DNA of 64,000 nt from Dastarcus helophoroides (Eukaryota; Arthropoda; Insecta; Coleoptera; Bothrideridae): contig CM053326.1 of NCBI GenBank assembly GCA_028583605.1, positions 11,664,587 through 11,728,586 on the forward strand. The letters run 5' to 3'. Shown piece by piece: positions 24,396 to 37,264 of this stretch. Under the pieces are notes generated by a model. That model was given only the letters and a program-made list of their open reading frames with translations, was not told the origin of the DNA and did no database searches. The first letter of the stretch is position 1. Every line of letters starts with the position of its first letter. Position numbers and translations under genes: made by a program.

Positions 24396-25555
24396 ATTAT
24401 GCTTTCAAAGCACTGCGAGTAGGATGCGGAAACAAGGATAGATGGCGATGAACCACCTTCTTAAACAAGGATATGTTGTAATTTTTAGGGAAAATTCCTT
24501 TCGGTAACAGGTTCCATAACTTGGAAGTTCTATAGAAAAAAGAGTCTCTGTAGACAGAAGTCCTCACTGGGTCAAGATGGACCGCAGAGGAATTTGCTGT
24601 CTCCGACTGTCGAGTACGCCTCAAGAATTTTTCCCTTGGGGGGATTAATCCTATTAGTTCCTGCGAGCATCTTCCGTGATAGTACTTGTAGCAAAGGGAC
24701 AAGTCACCAACCATACGCCTGTGCTCTACTGTTTCGAGAGAATCGGTCAGACTCTCGTTATCAGATAGACGAATTGCTCTTCTTTGAATTGAATCCAAGA
24801 GAACTAAAGTGTGTTTTGGGGCTGAACTCCAAACATGAGAACAGTATTCTAGTGTTGACTTAACTTGAGCTTTGTATAGTGTAAATAGCTAATGAGATAT
24901 GAAGTATTTTTTAGCTTTAAAAAGAAAGCCTGTCTTCTGAGAGGCGAATATGACAACAGCGCGCACATGATCGTGCCAAGAGAAGTTAGTGCCCACATTC
25001 ACTCCTACGATAGGTAGATTAGACCCCATCGGAAGCATTTTAAGGTACATTAGTATGTTTGCTGCATTATCCCTTCATATTTTCTTAGAGAAAACCGCGG
25101 CCTGAGTTTTTAAAGCGTTGAAGTCGACCAAATTGTTCTTACCCCATTCCAGGATACTCTTGAGATCCTGATTAATTGTCTGTATCTGCTGTTTCCTTAG
25201 TCGATCTAAAGCAGCGATAGATAATGGTTTGTCGGAGAAAAAAGATGACACAAGGTTACTATCATCTGTGTAGCTGTATATAGAATTGGAAGTTGAAGCT
25301 AAGAGATTGGTTATGTGTAACAGAAAAAGAGTAGGAGACAGAACATACCCCTGAGGCACCCCTGCGTTAATCGCAAATGTCTCGGATGAGATTCCATCGA
25401 CGACGACCTGAAGAGATCTGTCAGCGAGAAAATTAGATATCAAATGACAGAGTCCAGGAGGAGGACCATAAGATGTTAATTTGGCGAAAAGAGATCGGTG
25501 CCAGACTCTGTCGAAAGCCTTTGAGATATCCAACGCCACAATCCGAGACATCAAA
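24396..25555 (-). pseudogene. Jockey/CR1-type non-LTR retrotransposon remnant, second copy
   Basis: Minus-strand frame 25554-25075 (159 codons) contains ALDISKAFDRVWHRSLFAKL, GLCHLISNFLADRSLQVVVD, the complete AGVPQGYVLSPTLFLLHI motif, and YTDDSN where the catalytic YADD should be (Ala to Thr). A second frame (24798-24397) carries the C-terminal part (RRAIRLSDNESLTDSLETVE, then RTSVYRDSFFYRTSKLWNLLP). The middle is frameshifted near 25060-24850. It is 5'-truncated just before the AFDRVWH motif. Better preserved than the copy at 7114-8820, and the same family. Confidence 0.88.
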
Positions 25556-25559
25556 ACAA

Positions 25560-26100
25560 GTGAAACAGTGACTTGTGGAATTGCTGCTTGTTCATAAGAA
25601 GTTGTGGAATAAGTGATTTGTTTTCCATTTGATCATAGACAATACCAGAACTCTGTCTATAGACACAAGTTCCTTAATTTTGTTGCGAGTGTTTACTAGA
25701 CATTATAACTTCATACGAAGGTTTCAACCAGTTAGCCAAGGAATAAAATGTAGTATAACCATTTTTATTTAACTATAAGAACTTCATTTTAATTTTAAAT
25801 GAATGGCTGGTTAACATATACAAAACAAACGTTATTTTTCAAATATAAATTTGTAAATTTCATATTTATTCATGTATTTTTCTTCAATGTTTAATTTTAG
25901 ACAAAATATTCACTAACTAACATATCTTTTGCTTTTTATAAACCCTAACCCTTTTTTTTACCTCTAATAGTTTATGCAGCATTTGCATTCAGCAAGAACA
26001 AATTACACAAGCACGTGAATCATGCGACTCTCAAAAAATACAAGCCATTGAAATGTCGCAGAAGTCAAAGAAAATATTTCCTTGTGGCTGTAAAGGTAGG
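25560..26100. other. unannotated intergenic sequence
   Basis: AT-rich DNA without a supportable gene or repeat. ATAACTTCATACGAAGG at about 25703 resembles part of a loxP arm by chance only. Confidence 0.35.
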
Positions 26101-26107
26101 TATCCAT

Positions 26108-26670
26108 TTGAGAGTAACTTGCGCGAGTCTTTCGCGAGAGTACTAGAAAATGAATTGCCATTTGAGAGACGATTTCTAAAAATCAACTCTCGGAAAGTAC
26201 GGAAATCTCTCGGATGAGGCTCTCGGGGAGATACTCTCGGATGAGGCTCTCGCGGAGACACTCTCTAAAGCGTATCCGCTATTAGAGATTAGTTTCCGCG
26301 AGTTCCCGTAAAATGCTAGTTGTGGCAAAAGGCAAAAGTGAAAAGTGGTCAAAAAATGAATCATAAAAAACGGCGGCGATTATTTTGCTTTTGCTTAAAT
26401 AAAAAAAGCCTAGAAAACGTAGCTGTTGGGTAAAACTGCGGATTGAAAGAAGATCAAAATTAGAGGCATGCTCTTTATTCACAAGTGACCTAAAAATTGA
26501 AGATGCTCAGCAGTTCCAAAAATTTTCTACGACTGAGTGCAGTTCAACTTCAATGTATCATTGATTCAATCGGGCCATCAGTAGCCAAATTGGACACAAA
26601 ACTGAGAGATGCGATTTCTATTCATGATCGGATAATAGTAACATTGCGTTTTTTAACATCAGCCAACTAT
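26108..26670 (+). pseudogene. PIF/Harbinger transposase fragment
   Basis: An upstream region begins GGTATCCATTTGAGAG, with two tandem copies of a roughly 27-base CTCTCGGATGAGGCTCTCG unit at 26208-26265. It is followed by a frame from 26497 containing LSAVQLQCIIDSIGPSVAKL, DAISIHDRIIVTLRFLTSAN. This matches the N-terminal helical segment of HARBI1/ALP1-like transposases (xIxPxIxKxDTxxRxAIxxxxRLxVTLRFLAxGN). Homology stops at about 26666, where CTATACAGTGTGTCCCA, a mariner-like end, begins. The DDE nuclease domain is absent. Reading on, the frame enters unrelated sequence to 26763. Confidence 0.65.
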
Positions 26671-26671
26671 A

Positions 26672-28960
26672 CAGTGTGTCCCACCGGGAATCGCCGCGAT
26701 CTATATCTGACAAAGTACTCATCTAAAAAATTTGAAGATTTAACAATTTACCACAAACAATGAGGCTAACACAACTAAAATATTCATAAAGTTGTAATAC
26801 TTCCGCTTATACCGGAACTTGACACCAACTTCGTTATTTTAAATAAGACATTCTATATATTTTTGCATTTTTGGATTTTATTTCATATTTTACCTTTGAA
26901 TAACAAACATTGTTCCTAAAATTTATAGTTTTTGAGATAATTGGATTTTTCTAAAAAAATTGACAGATGCAAGGTCCCACGAAATTCATTATATCTTTTT
27001 TTAAAAACTAGATATTTGTTTCATATTTAATACGTGAGTAGAACTCATATCTTGCACAAGTTTTATAAGTTTAAAAACATTATACCGAGTGTTGAATTCT
27101 GGTCTGCATATTTTGGTAAATTCAAACAGCCACAACTTTGTTATCTCAAAGGAAACTCCCTATATTTTTTGACGTATCCAATGCAGATTTAAATTATCTT
27201 TCAACTGATATAGACATTGCGTGACTTTCTCTTCCAACTTTTAGAAATAATTGCAATTTTAACTTTTTGTTAATTTCACAGTCATTGAATTCTTATTGGG
27301 TAACATATTAGTGACATGAGTAGAAAAAAATAAAATGTACTTAAAAAAGTAACAATTGATATCGACAATTAAATTATGAAACAATCAGTCAAATTATTTA
27401 TAGTAGCTCATAGTGTGTGATGAAGCTAAAATTAAAATATAAATAATGAACATAATTGGGAATGTTATTTCGACATTTTTATTATCCACAATAGATTTTT
27501 TTCCATCTGGTTTGTCTTTGACGGAGTCGAAAGTGAAATTTTCTACCATTTGCTTTACTAGATTTCATGGGGGTTTTACCTTATCTAAATATTGAACAGC
27601 AAATTTATCACTGTATCCCATGTGATATTATTTTGTTACATCGTCAGAAAATGATAACCAATTTAAAATAATTCTCATTACTAAAAAGCTTAACGAATTG
27701 ATCATAATAGGTAGTAGGAAAATAAAATAATTGACAAAAAATTTACACTAAGAACAACCAGGACGGTCTTCTGTTTCAATACATTTAAAGGCATATTTTA
27801 AGATTTCAGCAATAAGCTTGTCATGCAGAAGTCGTTACAAAAAAGCAGCTCCTTAACAGTTCCCCATAGAAGAATTCTAGTGGTGTTTTATCTTGGAGGC
27901 GCAGCGGCCACGCGTGAGGATCATCGTTTGTAATAAATTGGGTCTCAAATAAGTAGCCGAGAAAGTCATTGTCTACTTTATTAATATAAGCTTCATAGTA
28001 TTAATCAAATGTACAAATGTATATTTTTCAAATATGGCTCAATATCTCACCTTCATCAACATATCATTGCAAAATATGTGTGTATACTTTAACCAAATAA
28101 TAAATTAAAATTTATTTATGATTTAAAAAAAATAATTAAATAATCTTCATTTCGATTTTCATTATAAAATTTAACGCTTACAAATCATGAGTTCCAATCT
28201 AACAGCATAACACTTAAAAGACGGATTTTCTTGAACATTTGTTGTTAATTTTCATTACTCCAAAAATACGATGTCTGTTTAAATAACCAGTTTTACAAAG
28301 CTTAAATTGGTGGCTCCATAAATATTTTTTAATAAGTATTTTTACAATTTACCAAAAATTTATTCGTCTTGTACGGTTATCTTCTAAATGTTATTTAGCC
28401 TAACATTTTTAGACCTTGTGGTTATGTTTTTTTTAAATATTGATGTCTACTGCTATACGTTTTTACTAAAGAAAAAAAGATATATTTTTCTTTCGGTTCA
28501 AAATTTTAGAAAGTTAGACATATACTTTTTTCTCCTTTTTATGTGAAGAATCCAAAAATAATTAAAAACAAATAGTTCTCATTTAGAAAAAAAGAGTTTT
28601 TTTGAATAAAACAAAAACATTAAAGATTATAAAATTTTCATCACACTGTATAATAAATGTAAAACCCGATTATGATATTACAGTTTTCATAAGTATTCCA
28701 TGACTTTGACCCAAACATTTTTCACTGCAAATAATGAAAAACATACAAAGAGTCAAAATAACCCCCCTGTTCTGTTATTATTTTTCGAAAAATTGAAATA
28801 TTCTTCAAAACTATCAAAGGTAGCAATAAACATGTATACATAAACTCACCTTATTTTTTTACGTTTAATTGCTATTTAAAATAAGGAAGTTGATGTCTAC
28901 TTCTGGTATAACCGGTAGTGGGAAGAGGTTGAAAATATTTTTTAAAGACAGTTTAGCCCC
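26672..28960. mobile_element. possible long-TIR non-autonomous element
   Basis: TA followed by CAGTGTGTCCCACC at 26672 interrupts the Harbinger fragment. About 26801-26850 (ACTTCCGCTTATACCGGAAC, then GTTATTTTAAATA) is matched inverted at 28870-28925 (GGTATAACCGGTAGTGGGAA, with TATTTAAAATAAGGAAGTTG before it). No matching outer right end was found, so the right boundary is uncertain. The interior is AT-rich and has no transposase. Confidence 0.45.
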
Positions 28961-29760
28961 AATTAGCCCCATCGACAAAATCAGTTTGTCTTTATAATAA
29001 GTGGGATTTCATATAAAGGTAACCGCCCAACTAAAAAAAAAAAAAAACACCGGGTAATATGTATATGTTTTTAAATCAAAGTCATTTTGTTGTTAAATTC
29101 ATTGCTGAATCAGTGTAGCCTCAATATTTTTAGAATTAGTTAATACTTTAACCGAAATAATCGAAAAGTCGAAATTTACAACTATCCTAAAATAAGTGCA
29201 AATTTTAAAATATCCCAGTCAAAACTAACAATACGCAAATTTCCAAAAATAGTTTAATTTAAAAAAAAATAGAAACTTTGAAAAAGAGTCGAAAGTACCA
29301 AAAAGGCGAAATTCTCAAGAAAAGTCGAAATCTTTAGTAAGTAATCGGAACTTTCAGAAATGTCAATTTCTTTAAAAAAAAAGTTCAACTTTTGAGAGCA
29401 ACATTTTCAAGAAAATTCAAAGTTTAAATAATGCTTACATTTTGAAAGAAAAGTCGAAATTATCAACAAATTTGTTTTCTTTTAAGTTGAAATTTTCAAG
29501 AGTCGGATTCATTAGATAAAATTTATAATTTTCAAAAACAATCAAAACTTAGACAACATGTCAAAGTTATAAAAATGGGATTTAAAAAAAAACCTGTCGA
29601 AATGTTAAAAAAAAAGAGCCAAAATTGCCAAAAAAATGTTGAAAAAAGCCAGAAAAAGTTGAAGTTTTCAGACTCCCATGTCCTTTTTTGCATCGTCAAG
29701 GTAAGACTTATGAATCTGTATACAAATAAATACCAATTGATTATGTAAAAAAACAATTTT
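28960..29760 (-). repeat. degenerate AT-rich repeat array (block 6)
   Basis: A-rich phrases (AAAAAGAGTCGAAAGTACC, GAAAAGTCGAAATTATC) begin near 29140, preceded by an A14 run at 29033. The 74-codon minus open frame at 29532-29756 is compositional (Phe/Leu-rich) and not called. Confidence 0.6.
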
Positions 29761-29912
29761 GTCGATTTTCAATCACAAGCGATGCTAGTTTTTCATTAAA
29801 ATTAGAGTGTTAAATTTAAATCTGAAATAATTTTTTTGTTCGCGCATTACTGGGAGTACAGATGTGCTGCTGCACTGTATTAGTGTCTGGATAATGAAAA
29901 AATGTGTATATA

Positions 29913-29918
29913 TTTATT
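29913..29918 (-). promoter_or_regulatory. polyadenylation signal of SMPD1-like A
   Basis: AATAAA on the minus strand, about 95 bases after the stop codon at 30012-30014. Confidence 0.5.
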
Positions 29919-30011
29919 AGAAATAACATTTACAATATTCAATGATTCGGGCAACAAATACATACAAATCATGTATGTTGGATAAAAAGCGATTTAGAAC
30001 TAAAAATTATA

Positions 30012-31478
30012 CTAGGAATCGCCGATTGAACTTAATGCTAGTTCTAAATCCCTACATATTGTACGTCTAATATGTGATCGTCCGCTCCTGAGGTCACAAA
30101 GAAGCTGAAGCTTACAAGCCTTTGAATCACAGGGTGGTCTAACAGGACTATTTCTGTAGTAGAACCTGAAATTTTTACATTTAGATAACGTAATTCATGT
30201 GGCAAAATAGTACTTATAAAACATCTTGTACAATTCAGAATCATGGACCATTCTGTTTATAAGATTAGACCATTCCATAGGTCTCAATGATTTCATTTTG
30301 TATGTCTGCCTGGCTGAATAGAGCTGCCTCCATCTTGGCCTTTTCTCCAGATTGGCTAGTTCCAAATCAAAATACCAAGTTTCGTGATCGACTACTTCCT
30401 ACATGATACAGTAGGATTAGATAGTGCAACGGAATAATAAGTAATACTTACTCTTGTGCTAAATGGATGATCCCCATCTACGTAATATATACGATAAGCA
30501 GGATTAAACTTTTTCGAAAGTGGTTAATGAGGGGGATAAATACGCTAAATTTATTGCTCTACCTTAAACATAAATGCCAGAATACTAAGTATTATATACT
30601 ACACGTTTTCAAATATTTACTTGAATTTAAACTGTCGTAAAACACTTGAAATTCATCAGCAGTGTGTATGACCATAAAACTGAGCTGCAATGGTGTCTTC
30701 AAAACGATTTACAATGGAATGAAAATTTTTTGACCATTGCTTTTAAACAGTCCAAGTGACCCGGAGGAATATGTCCTATTAAATGGACTTTTTCCTCCTT
30801 GTTTTCTGCTTCTTGAAGTTCTAGAATCAGCCATTCCAACTGCTTTGCGGGATCAGTGCTATTAGCATATAACCAACTAAAATTTAATTTTCTACTTAAA
30901 ATATATTCATAGTATTTTGAAATTTACCCATTCATGCGATAACAATAGTTAGTGTTTAACGAAATCAATCTAAAACCTGGTCTTATTAGAACGGAGTAAA
31001 ACGCTCCTTGAAGGAATGTATCTTGGGTATCAAGAGGCAGCCATTGTTTCCAATTTTTAGCGAGTTCGCGATATAGCCAATTAATGGAATATTCACCATC
31101 TACCCAAGGGGGTGGAAAACTAAACTAAATTAAATTAAAACGGTTAACGCAATTATGCTAAACGAGAAATATACCTTCCTTCTGGCAACGTTTCGTGATT
31201 ACCTATTGAGGGAAATATTGGAGTGTTTGGAAAATATTTGTACAAAAGTCTCACAGTTTCTTCCATATCATTTAAATTGTCTTGTCTTGTTTGATTCCAA
31301 AGATCATGAGCTGGAACATCTCCAGTCCAAATTATGTAATCAATATCCTGAAAATGCAACCTTACGAATTTTAAATAAATTATATTTTGAGGAACTTACC
31401 GAATGATTTTTAGAAACATGCGCTAAAAAATTTTCTAGGAGTATCTTAGGTGTATCGCATTTCTCATAGGCACCCCAT
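30012..31478 (-). pseudogene. SMPD1-like: SMPD1-like A: catalytic and C-terminal exons
   Basis: Seven exons. They carry WGAYEKCD, then [18 protein letters not shown] (GD and HD metal ligands), IFPSIGNHE (catalytic Asn-His), [33 protein letters not shown], and IGHIPPG; then, after frame breaks, the [18 protein letters not shown] and [10 protein letters not shown]. The last exon ends in NSPVRPPCDSKACKLQLLCD and a short tail. The breaks fall in the IPPG-GHTH exon (two) and in the following exon (one), so a plain translation stops about 20 codons after IPPG and lacks the last zinc-binding histidines. Copy B has an extra intron within HIIG|HIPPG that copy A lacks. Confidence 0.88.
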
Positions 31479-31559
31479 CTAAAAGTCATACTATTTAAAA
31501 TATGTTGAAGGTAACGACCTCATCTTCCATTTTTATTTCGTTTATTAAATAGAATCTTT

Positions 31560-33813
31560 AATATAAATTAGAAAACTCGCTATTTTGTTTTCTACTCTTG
31601 GCAATGGTCGCCAAACCAAAAGAATGTTTCAGAATAAGACACGGACCTACCCGGAAAATTGCTAAGCGATTTTTCAAATTAGGAGAGTGCAAAATTGTAA
31701 TTTTCCACTTGAAGTTAAATTTCGAGAATTTTAGAAAAATGGGAATTTCGAAAAAATTGCATTTCATAAATAAAACGACGAGTTTTTTAAAATTATAGAT
31801 TTAGCAATAAAGTTAAAATTGGAATTGTAATTCTGAAATGAAGAAAAAATATTCAAATTTCAAAAAAGTCCAGAATTTGTAGAAAAATAAAACAATTTTA
31901 AGCAAAATTTCCAGTTGCAGTGAAAATACTTAGAAAAAGTCGAAATTTGAGTTTGTAAACTTACTTTTAGGAAAAAAAAGAAGAAAACATAAAAGCACAA
32001 GCTAGAAATTTCAAGAAAGAAACTGGAAGATTTTTGGGATAAAGTCAGAATTTCTACTAAATAAAACCATAACTGAATAGAAAAAATCTAAAAAGGAGAT
32101 GCAATCGAAATATAGGAAGAAGAAACTATAAAATTTTAGGATAACATTTTTGAAATAAACTTCAAAAAAACTTGTAGAAAACGTCAAAATTTTTAGGTTA
32201 AAATCTGAAACTTATTTCAAAAAGATGTAAAATTATCAAAATCGACAATTATTATGTGTAGTTTAAAATTAAAAAAGATTGAAAAGAGATTATAATTTTA
32301 AATTGAAAATATTAGCAAAAAGGACTACATCTGTCAACATTTTTTAAATTAAATTTTCAGTTTTTTCTTAAGTTTTTTTCTTTCCTTGAAATTTGTAGTT
32401 TTTATTTCAACTTTTTAGTTTTTTTTTTTTAAATTTCAACTTAAAATCCGATTTCCAAAAATATCGAAATTTTAAGATGAAAATCGAAATATTGAGAAAA
32501 ATTGGAAATTAAAAAAAGAATCTCTTTAAACTTAATATTTCAACTCTACAAAAAGTTGAAATATTGAGCAGTCAAGGTGAAAGTCAAAGTTTCTAAAAAG
32601 GAGTATTTCAAGATAAACAATTTTGGAAAATAGTCAACATTTGAAAAAAGTATGATAAAATTTTGAGCCAAGGTCGAGAGTTATTATCAATATTCAAAAT
32701 TTTTAAGTGAAAATTGTTCTTGAATTTGCTTTACGATTCTTTCAAAATTTTAAAGATTCGTATAATTTAAAAAGTCAGTTTTAAAAGAAATCGTAGTTTA
32801 CAGGAAAAGTTGAATATTTCAAGAAATCGAATTTACAAAAATTTGAAGTTTTGAGAAAAAGTAAAAATTTTAAAAAAAGGTCGAAATTTTCAAGAAAGTC
32901 GAAATTTTAAAAAAGTTGAAGTTTTTAAAAAAAGATCGAAATTTTGAATAAAAATTGAAATTTCGAAAAAAGTCCAAATTCTAAAAATAGTCAAAACTAC
33001 GAGAAATTTGAATAATAAAAGATTGAAATTAAAAAAAAATTAAAATACTGAAAAAAAATGCGAAAATTTTAGTCACAATCTTGAAGAAAATTTAACTTTT
33101 CAAAAAGGTCAAAATTTTCAGGAGTTAAATATTTCAAATAAAAGTGAAATTTACATAAAAGTCGATGCGGAAAATTTGAAAAAGAGACAAAAATTTCGAA
33201 AAAAAAAGTAATTGAGAATAATCGAATGCAGCAAAAAAAAGCCAAAATTTTGAGAAAAATTCAAAATATTTAGAAAAGGTCAAAATTTTCAAAAAGTTAA
33301 AGTTTTTAATAACGACAATAATTTTTTTACAACACCCAAATCTTCAGAAAAGTTTAAGAGTTAAAATTTAAAACTGAAAATTTTCACAAGTTTACCAAAG
33401 TCCAAATTTTTAATTAAAATCGAAAATGGAAATTTTTCCGAAAAAAGCTACAATTTCGAAAAAAATTCGAAATCTTGAAAAAAATCGAAATTTAAAAAAT
33501 CAGAAATCTCAAGTTTGTCAATGTTTTTAAAAGGTGAAATTCAAAAGTATTTTAAAATTTTAAAAATACAAATTTTAAAAGTCACATTTACAAAAAAATC
33601 GGACCTTCGGGTCAAAAGGAATAAATTTTCAATAAGGAGCGGCATTTTGGAAAATGATCAACTTTTTAAGTCAAAAATTTAAAAACATTTTTTAAAAAAG
33701 TTAAAAATATTCAAAAAGAAATGTTATTTTGAAAAAAGTCGAAAGTTTCAAAAAAGTTAAGTTTTCAAAAAAATTTATTTTCAATAATAGTAATTTTTTT
33801 AGAAGAATCAAAA
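31560..33813 (-). repeat. degenerate AT-rich repeat array (block 7), intronic
   Basis: Fills the first part of the 7.4-kb intron of SMPD1-like A. It consists of A-rich phrases (GAAAAAAGTCGAAATTTT) on the plus strand without a fixed period. No cap was found at either end. Confidence 0.7.
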
Positions 33814-33815
33814 TA

Positions 33816-34558
33816 CAGGGTGGTCTCGAGGTAATGTGCCAACATTCATGGCTATATTTCTGAAGTAAAAATATTACGATTTAGTTAATAGTTAAAGAGA
33901 TACAGGGTGTTAAATGTGAAATAATATTTTAGTTTATTTTCGTTAATTTTTCAATAAATGCTAATAACTCTACAACATTTTGGAGTTTGGGCTTTTCTGA
34001 GTCACGGAATTTAAATCCGTTTTCAGTTTAGTTATACTACATAGAGGGCGCCACCTTCGGTAGATTGAGTATCTTCAAAACGACGTAACTTTTTTTTACG
34101 TTCAGATATCGTATTAATGACATTAAATTCTGATTTTTCAACAATTTGTACACAAAAATGGCATACTTTATGAAAGTAATTACCTTCACTGTTTTCGAGG
34201 TATTTGACTTTGAAACTTTTAATATTTAGTAATTTAGGCCTGATTGAAACCCCATGGATTTTTGTTTTTAAGGTTATATGAAATCAGTCGCTCAAACTCT
34301 TGCCTGTCATACGTTTTGGCAGATTTTTATTTGAACGAAGATTGCATATTTTCGTGCAAAATAAGCTCACTGTTAGCGACATACCACGCTAGCCCTATAA
34401 CTTATATGCTTTGAATAATTACATCGTAGTTTTATCTGATGGTTGTACCTGAATCGAGACAATTCCACAATGTAAAGCTCATTAGAAACCAGATATTTGA
34501 AATAATTTTTCCAAAAGAAATTTAATGCCGTATCAAAATCCGTTTTTATTCTTAATAT
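33816..34558. mobile_element. left part of a mariner-type MITE, interrupted by a gypsy element
   Basis: TA followed by CAGGGTGGTCTCGAGGTAAT, then an internal ATACAGGGTGTTAAATGTG echo. It has the same architecture (short ORF-less body, TAGAGGGCGCCACC phrase) as the element at 11871-13254. No right terminal repeat was found before or after the gypsy insertion at 34559, so the element is truncated. Confidence 0.55.
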
Positions 34559-34901
34559 TGTAACGAAATATAATTATGAAATTTAGAATCTAAGAAAATT
34601 TTCTAGAAGATCTGATAAGGGAAAGCGGCCGCGCTAATGAAGCAAACGACAGATAAGCGTTTCAGAAATTTCGACAAACGATAAGCCTTATCTGCTGAAA
34701 ACTTCTAGAACCCGAAACAGAGATCTATATAAAGGGGGTCCGGTTGGAGTTCCCTCAGTCAGTCAGACCCAAGTCAGTGTAGTTAGTTGGTGAATTAGTA
34801 GTTAGAAGTAAATTATTCAGTTGTAGTATTCCGAGTTTAGTTGGGAAATAAAGTGATTTTACTTTAAGCCTAATAATTATTCGAACCAATAGCCCGCAAC
34901 A
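34559..34901 (+). repeat. 5' LTR of the gypsy element
   Basis: TG...CA ends. Contains GATCTATATAAAGGGGG (TATA box), the TCAGTCAGTCAGACC start-site region and GGGAAATAAAGTG (polyadenylation signal). A natural GCGGCCGC lies at about 34626-34633. Confidence 0.9.
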
Positions 34902-35084
34902 TCTGGTGTCAGAAGTAGGATTATTCGTGGATTGTGCTTTATTACTCAAAAAAAAAATAGTGCCAGGTGCCGCAGTTGACTTTATCTCGGACGTTATAGA
35001 GTGTTAAGTAGTTATACGGGAGCCGTCAAGAAAAATCTTGAATATTCTAAGACGCTTTATGGAAACGATATTAAAATCGGCCAA

Positions 35085-36225
35085 CATGGAACAACAATTG
35101 CAAGCCTTATTAGCAATGTTTAAAGATCTAGTAGAACAAACACGACAAGAAAAAGAACAGAAGACGAAGACGACAAGATGAAGAACGAGGACGACAAGAA
35201 AAAAACAGGAAAAAGAACAAAGATGAGAAGAAAAAGAACAGGAGAAAGAACAAAGATGACAAGAAAAAGAACAGGAGGAAGAACGAAGACGGCAAAAAAA
35301 GAAGAAGAAGAAAAGAAAAGGAATGCGGACAAACAAGAATTGCATAATGTATTACAAAATATAACTGAAACAACGGGAGCAGACGTTGCAAAAATGAAAG
35401 AGGAAACGAAAGAACAAATTACAGGAATGAAAGAAGAAATAAAAGAAGAGATTGGCGAAGTCAAAAACGAATTCAACAGCAAGCTTCTTGATTTGGAAAA
35501 TACAACACAGAAGAAGATTAGCAACATCGAAAATGAGATGAAGTGAACAAGTCACACAACATGAATCCGAAAGTGTACCTGCTAGTTCTTCCCAAAAGGT
35601 GAAACCTCCGACCTATGATGGACAAACATCTTTCCAGGCCTACAGAATTTAGTTCGAAGCTGCTGCTAGGGCGAATAGGTGGACGGAAGACGAAAAAGCG
35701 AGTTCATTGATGATATCCCTGCGCGGAAAAGCTCTGAAACTACCCACTCTATCTGCCCATGAACTAGCTAACTATGAAGATTTAGTTTGCCGCAAGTCGC
35801 CCAGTTGCAACTACTAGTAAGGAAGCAGAAAAGTGATGAAACGCTGCAAGAATTCGAGGCTGACGTAAAAAGACTGGCGTATGCTGCCTGGAATTTTCAT
35901 AGAAGAAATAAGAGACCCACAAGTCCAGAGAGTGATGCGCTTGTCAAACTTCCGAACATCGAAAGAGGCGCTGTTTAGAGCTTTGGAGGTGGAAGCTGCT
36001 TACAAGATTTTGGAGTCAGAGGCGTCACGGAGAGTATAGAAGACCGACATCGAAGAGGTCACGAATGGCCCTGATTTTGGGAACATCTGCGCGAACATAA
36101 AGAAAATTGACGCGAGCATTGAAGAACTGCTGGAAGCTCTTAAACGTAGACCCACCAGAAGCATAACATGTTACAGTTGTGGCAAGATGGGGCACGTCAA
36201 GAAGGACTGCAGGTCAATCCCCCAA
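35085..36225 (+). pseudogene. gypsy gag-like region, broken
   Basis: Begins EQQLQALLAMFKDLVEQTRQ at 35085 and stops at 35180. An overlapping frame (35178-35546) is very Lys/Arg-rich, from a roughly 33-base tandem repeat (AAAAAGAACAGGAGAAAGAA), followed by a predicted coiled coil. Further frames give PPTYDGQTSFQAY, then LLVRKQKSDETLQEFEADVK (retrotransposon gag core) and a CCHC zinc knuckle (CYSCGKMGHVKKDC) at about 36169-36210. At least three frame changes and an in-frame stop (35650) separate these. Gag would form the particle and bind RNA. Confidence 0.75.
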
Positions 36226-37264
36226 GAAGTCGACAAGCCTCACAGTAAGAAAACAACGTGGCGAGAAAGAGAACTCACTAGCTAATGTCAAGAAACCAGT
36301 CTTCAAAACTCTTCCCATCAAACAGATAAAAAAGATCAAGGAGAGTTTGGTGGTGGAAGCTAGCGGGAATGGCAGAAATGTACAGGCAACAGTGAACCCA
36401 GGAGTCAAAGTTACTGTGACACGCGAGACTCAAGCAATCCGTGACTGGCTAAGACCAAAGGATAAACAGGAATTGAGGAGATTCCTTGGGTTATACATCT
36501 ATTACAAAAGATTTTTGAAAGGTTTTGCCAACATCGTTGCGCCGTTACACCGACTAATGGAAGGAAAAACGCCGTCCGTCCGGACTCCCGATCGTGACGC
36601 CGCTTTCCGAAAATTGAAGTCCGCCTTGTGCACAAGCCCTATCTTTGCTTATCTTCAGCAGAATGGAAAGTTCGTGTTGGACACTGATGCCAGCAACGTC
36701 GGTATTGGCGCTGCGCTGTCCCAAGTTCAAGGCGGTGAAGAAAGAGTCATCGAATATTACAGCAAGATCCTGACGACGCCGGAGAGAAACCATTGCACCA
36801 CCACGAAGAAACTCCTTGCGGTAGTGAAGGCCGTGGAACACTTTCACAAGTATTTGTACGGGCAAGAATTCCTCATCGGAACAGATCATTCGGCATTTTC
36901 TTGGTTACTCCGAATGAAGAACGCAGAGGGGCAGACGGCTAGATGGTTGGAAAGGCTTCAACAGTATCACTTTAAGGTGCATCATCGACCGGAACGACAG
37001 CATAACATCGCTGACGCTTTGTCCAGAAGACCTTGTGGGGATTGCAAACACTGCAGACGAGTTGAAGACTATGAGGACATGCTGGATATAGGGGCATGTC
37101 TGTCCAGCCAAAAGACGGATGGACTTTTGAAGGTCTTCGAGAGCTACAGAAGAGCGACGCTGATATCGGACCCATGTTGGAATGAAAAGAAGCTGGCAGA
37201 AGTCCAGCTCTTAAGAATTTGTGGGCTCAATGGAAATCCTTTTAGGTTGAGGACGGAGTGCTGA
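36225..37264 (+). pseudogene. gypsy RT thumb plus RNase H, truncated pol
   Basis: The frame 36179-37264 starts out of frame with the zinc knuckle and joins at about 36415 the RT thumb (KQELRRFLGLYIYYKRFLKG). It continues into RNase H: FVLDTDASNVGIGAALSQ (first Asp), the GTDHSAFSWLL region and HHRPERQHNIADALSRRP. Everything from the protease to the RT catalytic YVDD box is missing between the knuckle and the thumb. That is a deletion of well over 1 kb relative to a normal pol. Confidence 0.88.

Noticed and set aside
25700..25725. ATAACTTCATACGAAGG resembling a loxP arm
   Set aside because: No second arm or spacer; chance match in AT-rich DNA.
31598..31798. 66-codon plus-strand open frame with a more protein-like start (ECFRIRHGPTRKIAKRFF)
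   Set aside because: Lies in the SMPD1-like A intron at the edge of the AT array; no family recognised and no splice or polyadenylation context.
34626..34633. GCGGCCGC (NotI) sites in both gypsy LTRs, suggesting vector sequence
   Set aside because: They sit inside a natural LTR with target duplications and a diverged homologue in the solo LTR (AGCGACCGAGA), so they are ordinary LTR sequence.
35004..35555. Ser/Phe-rich membrane-like minus-strand open frames
   Set aside because: Antisense of the Lys/Glu-rich gypsy gag repeat region.
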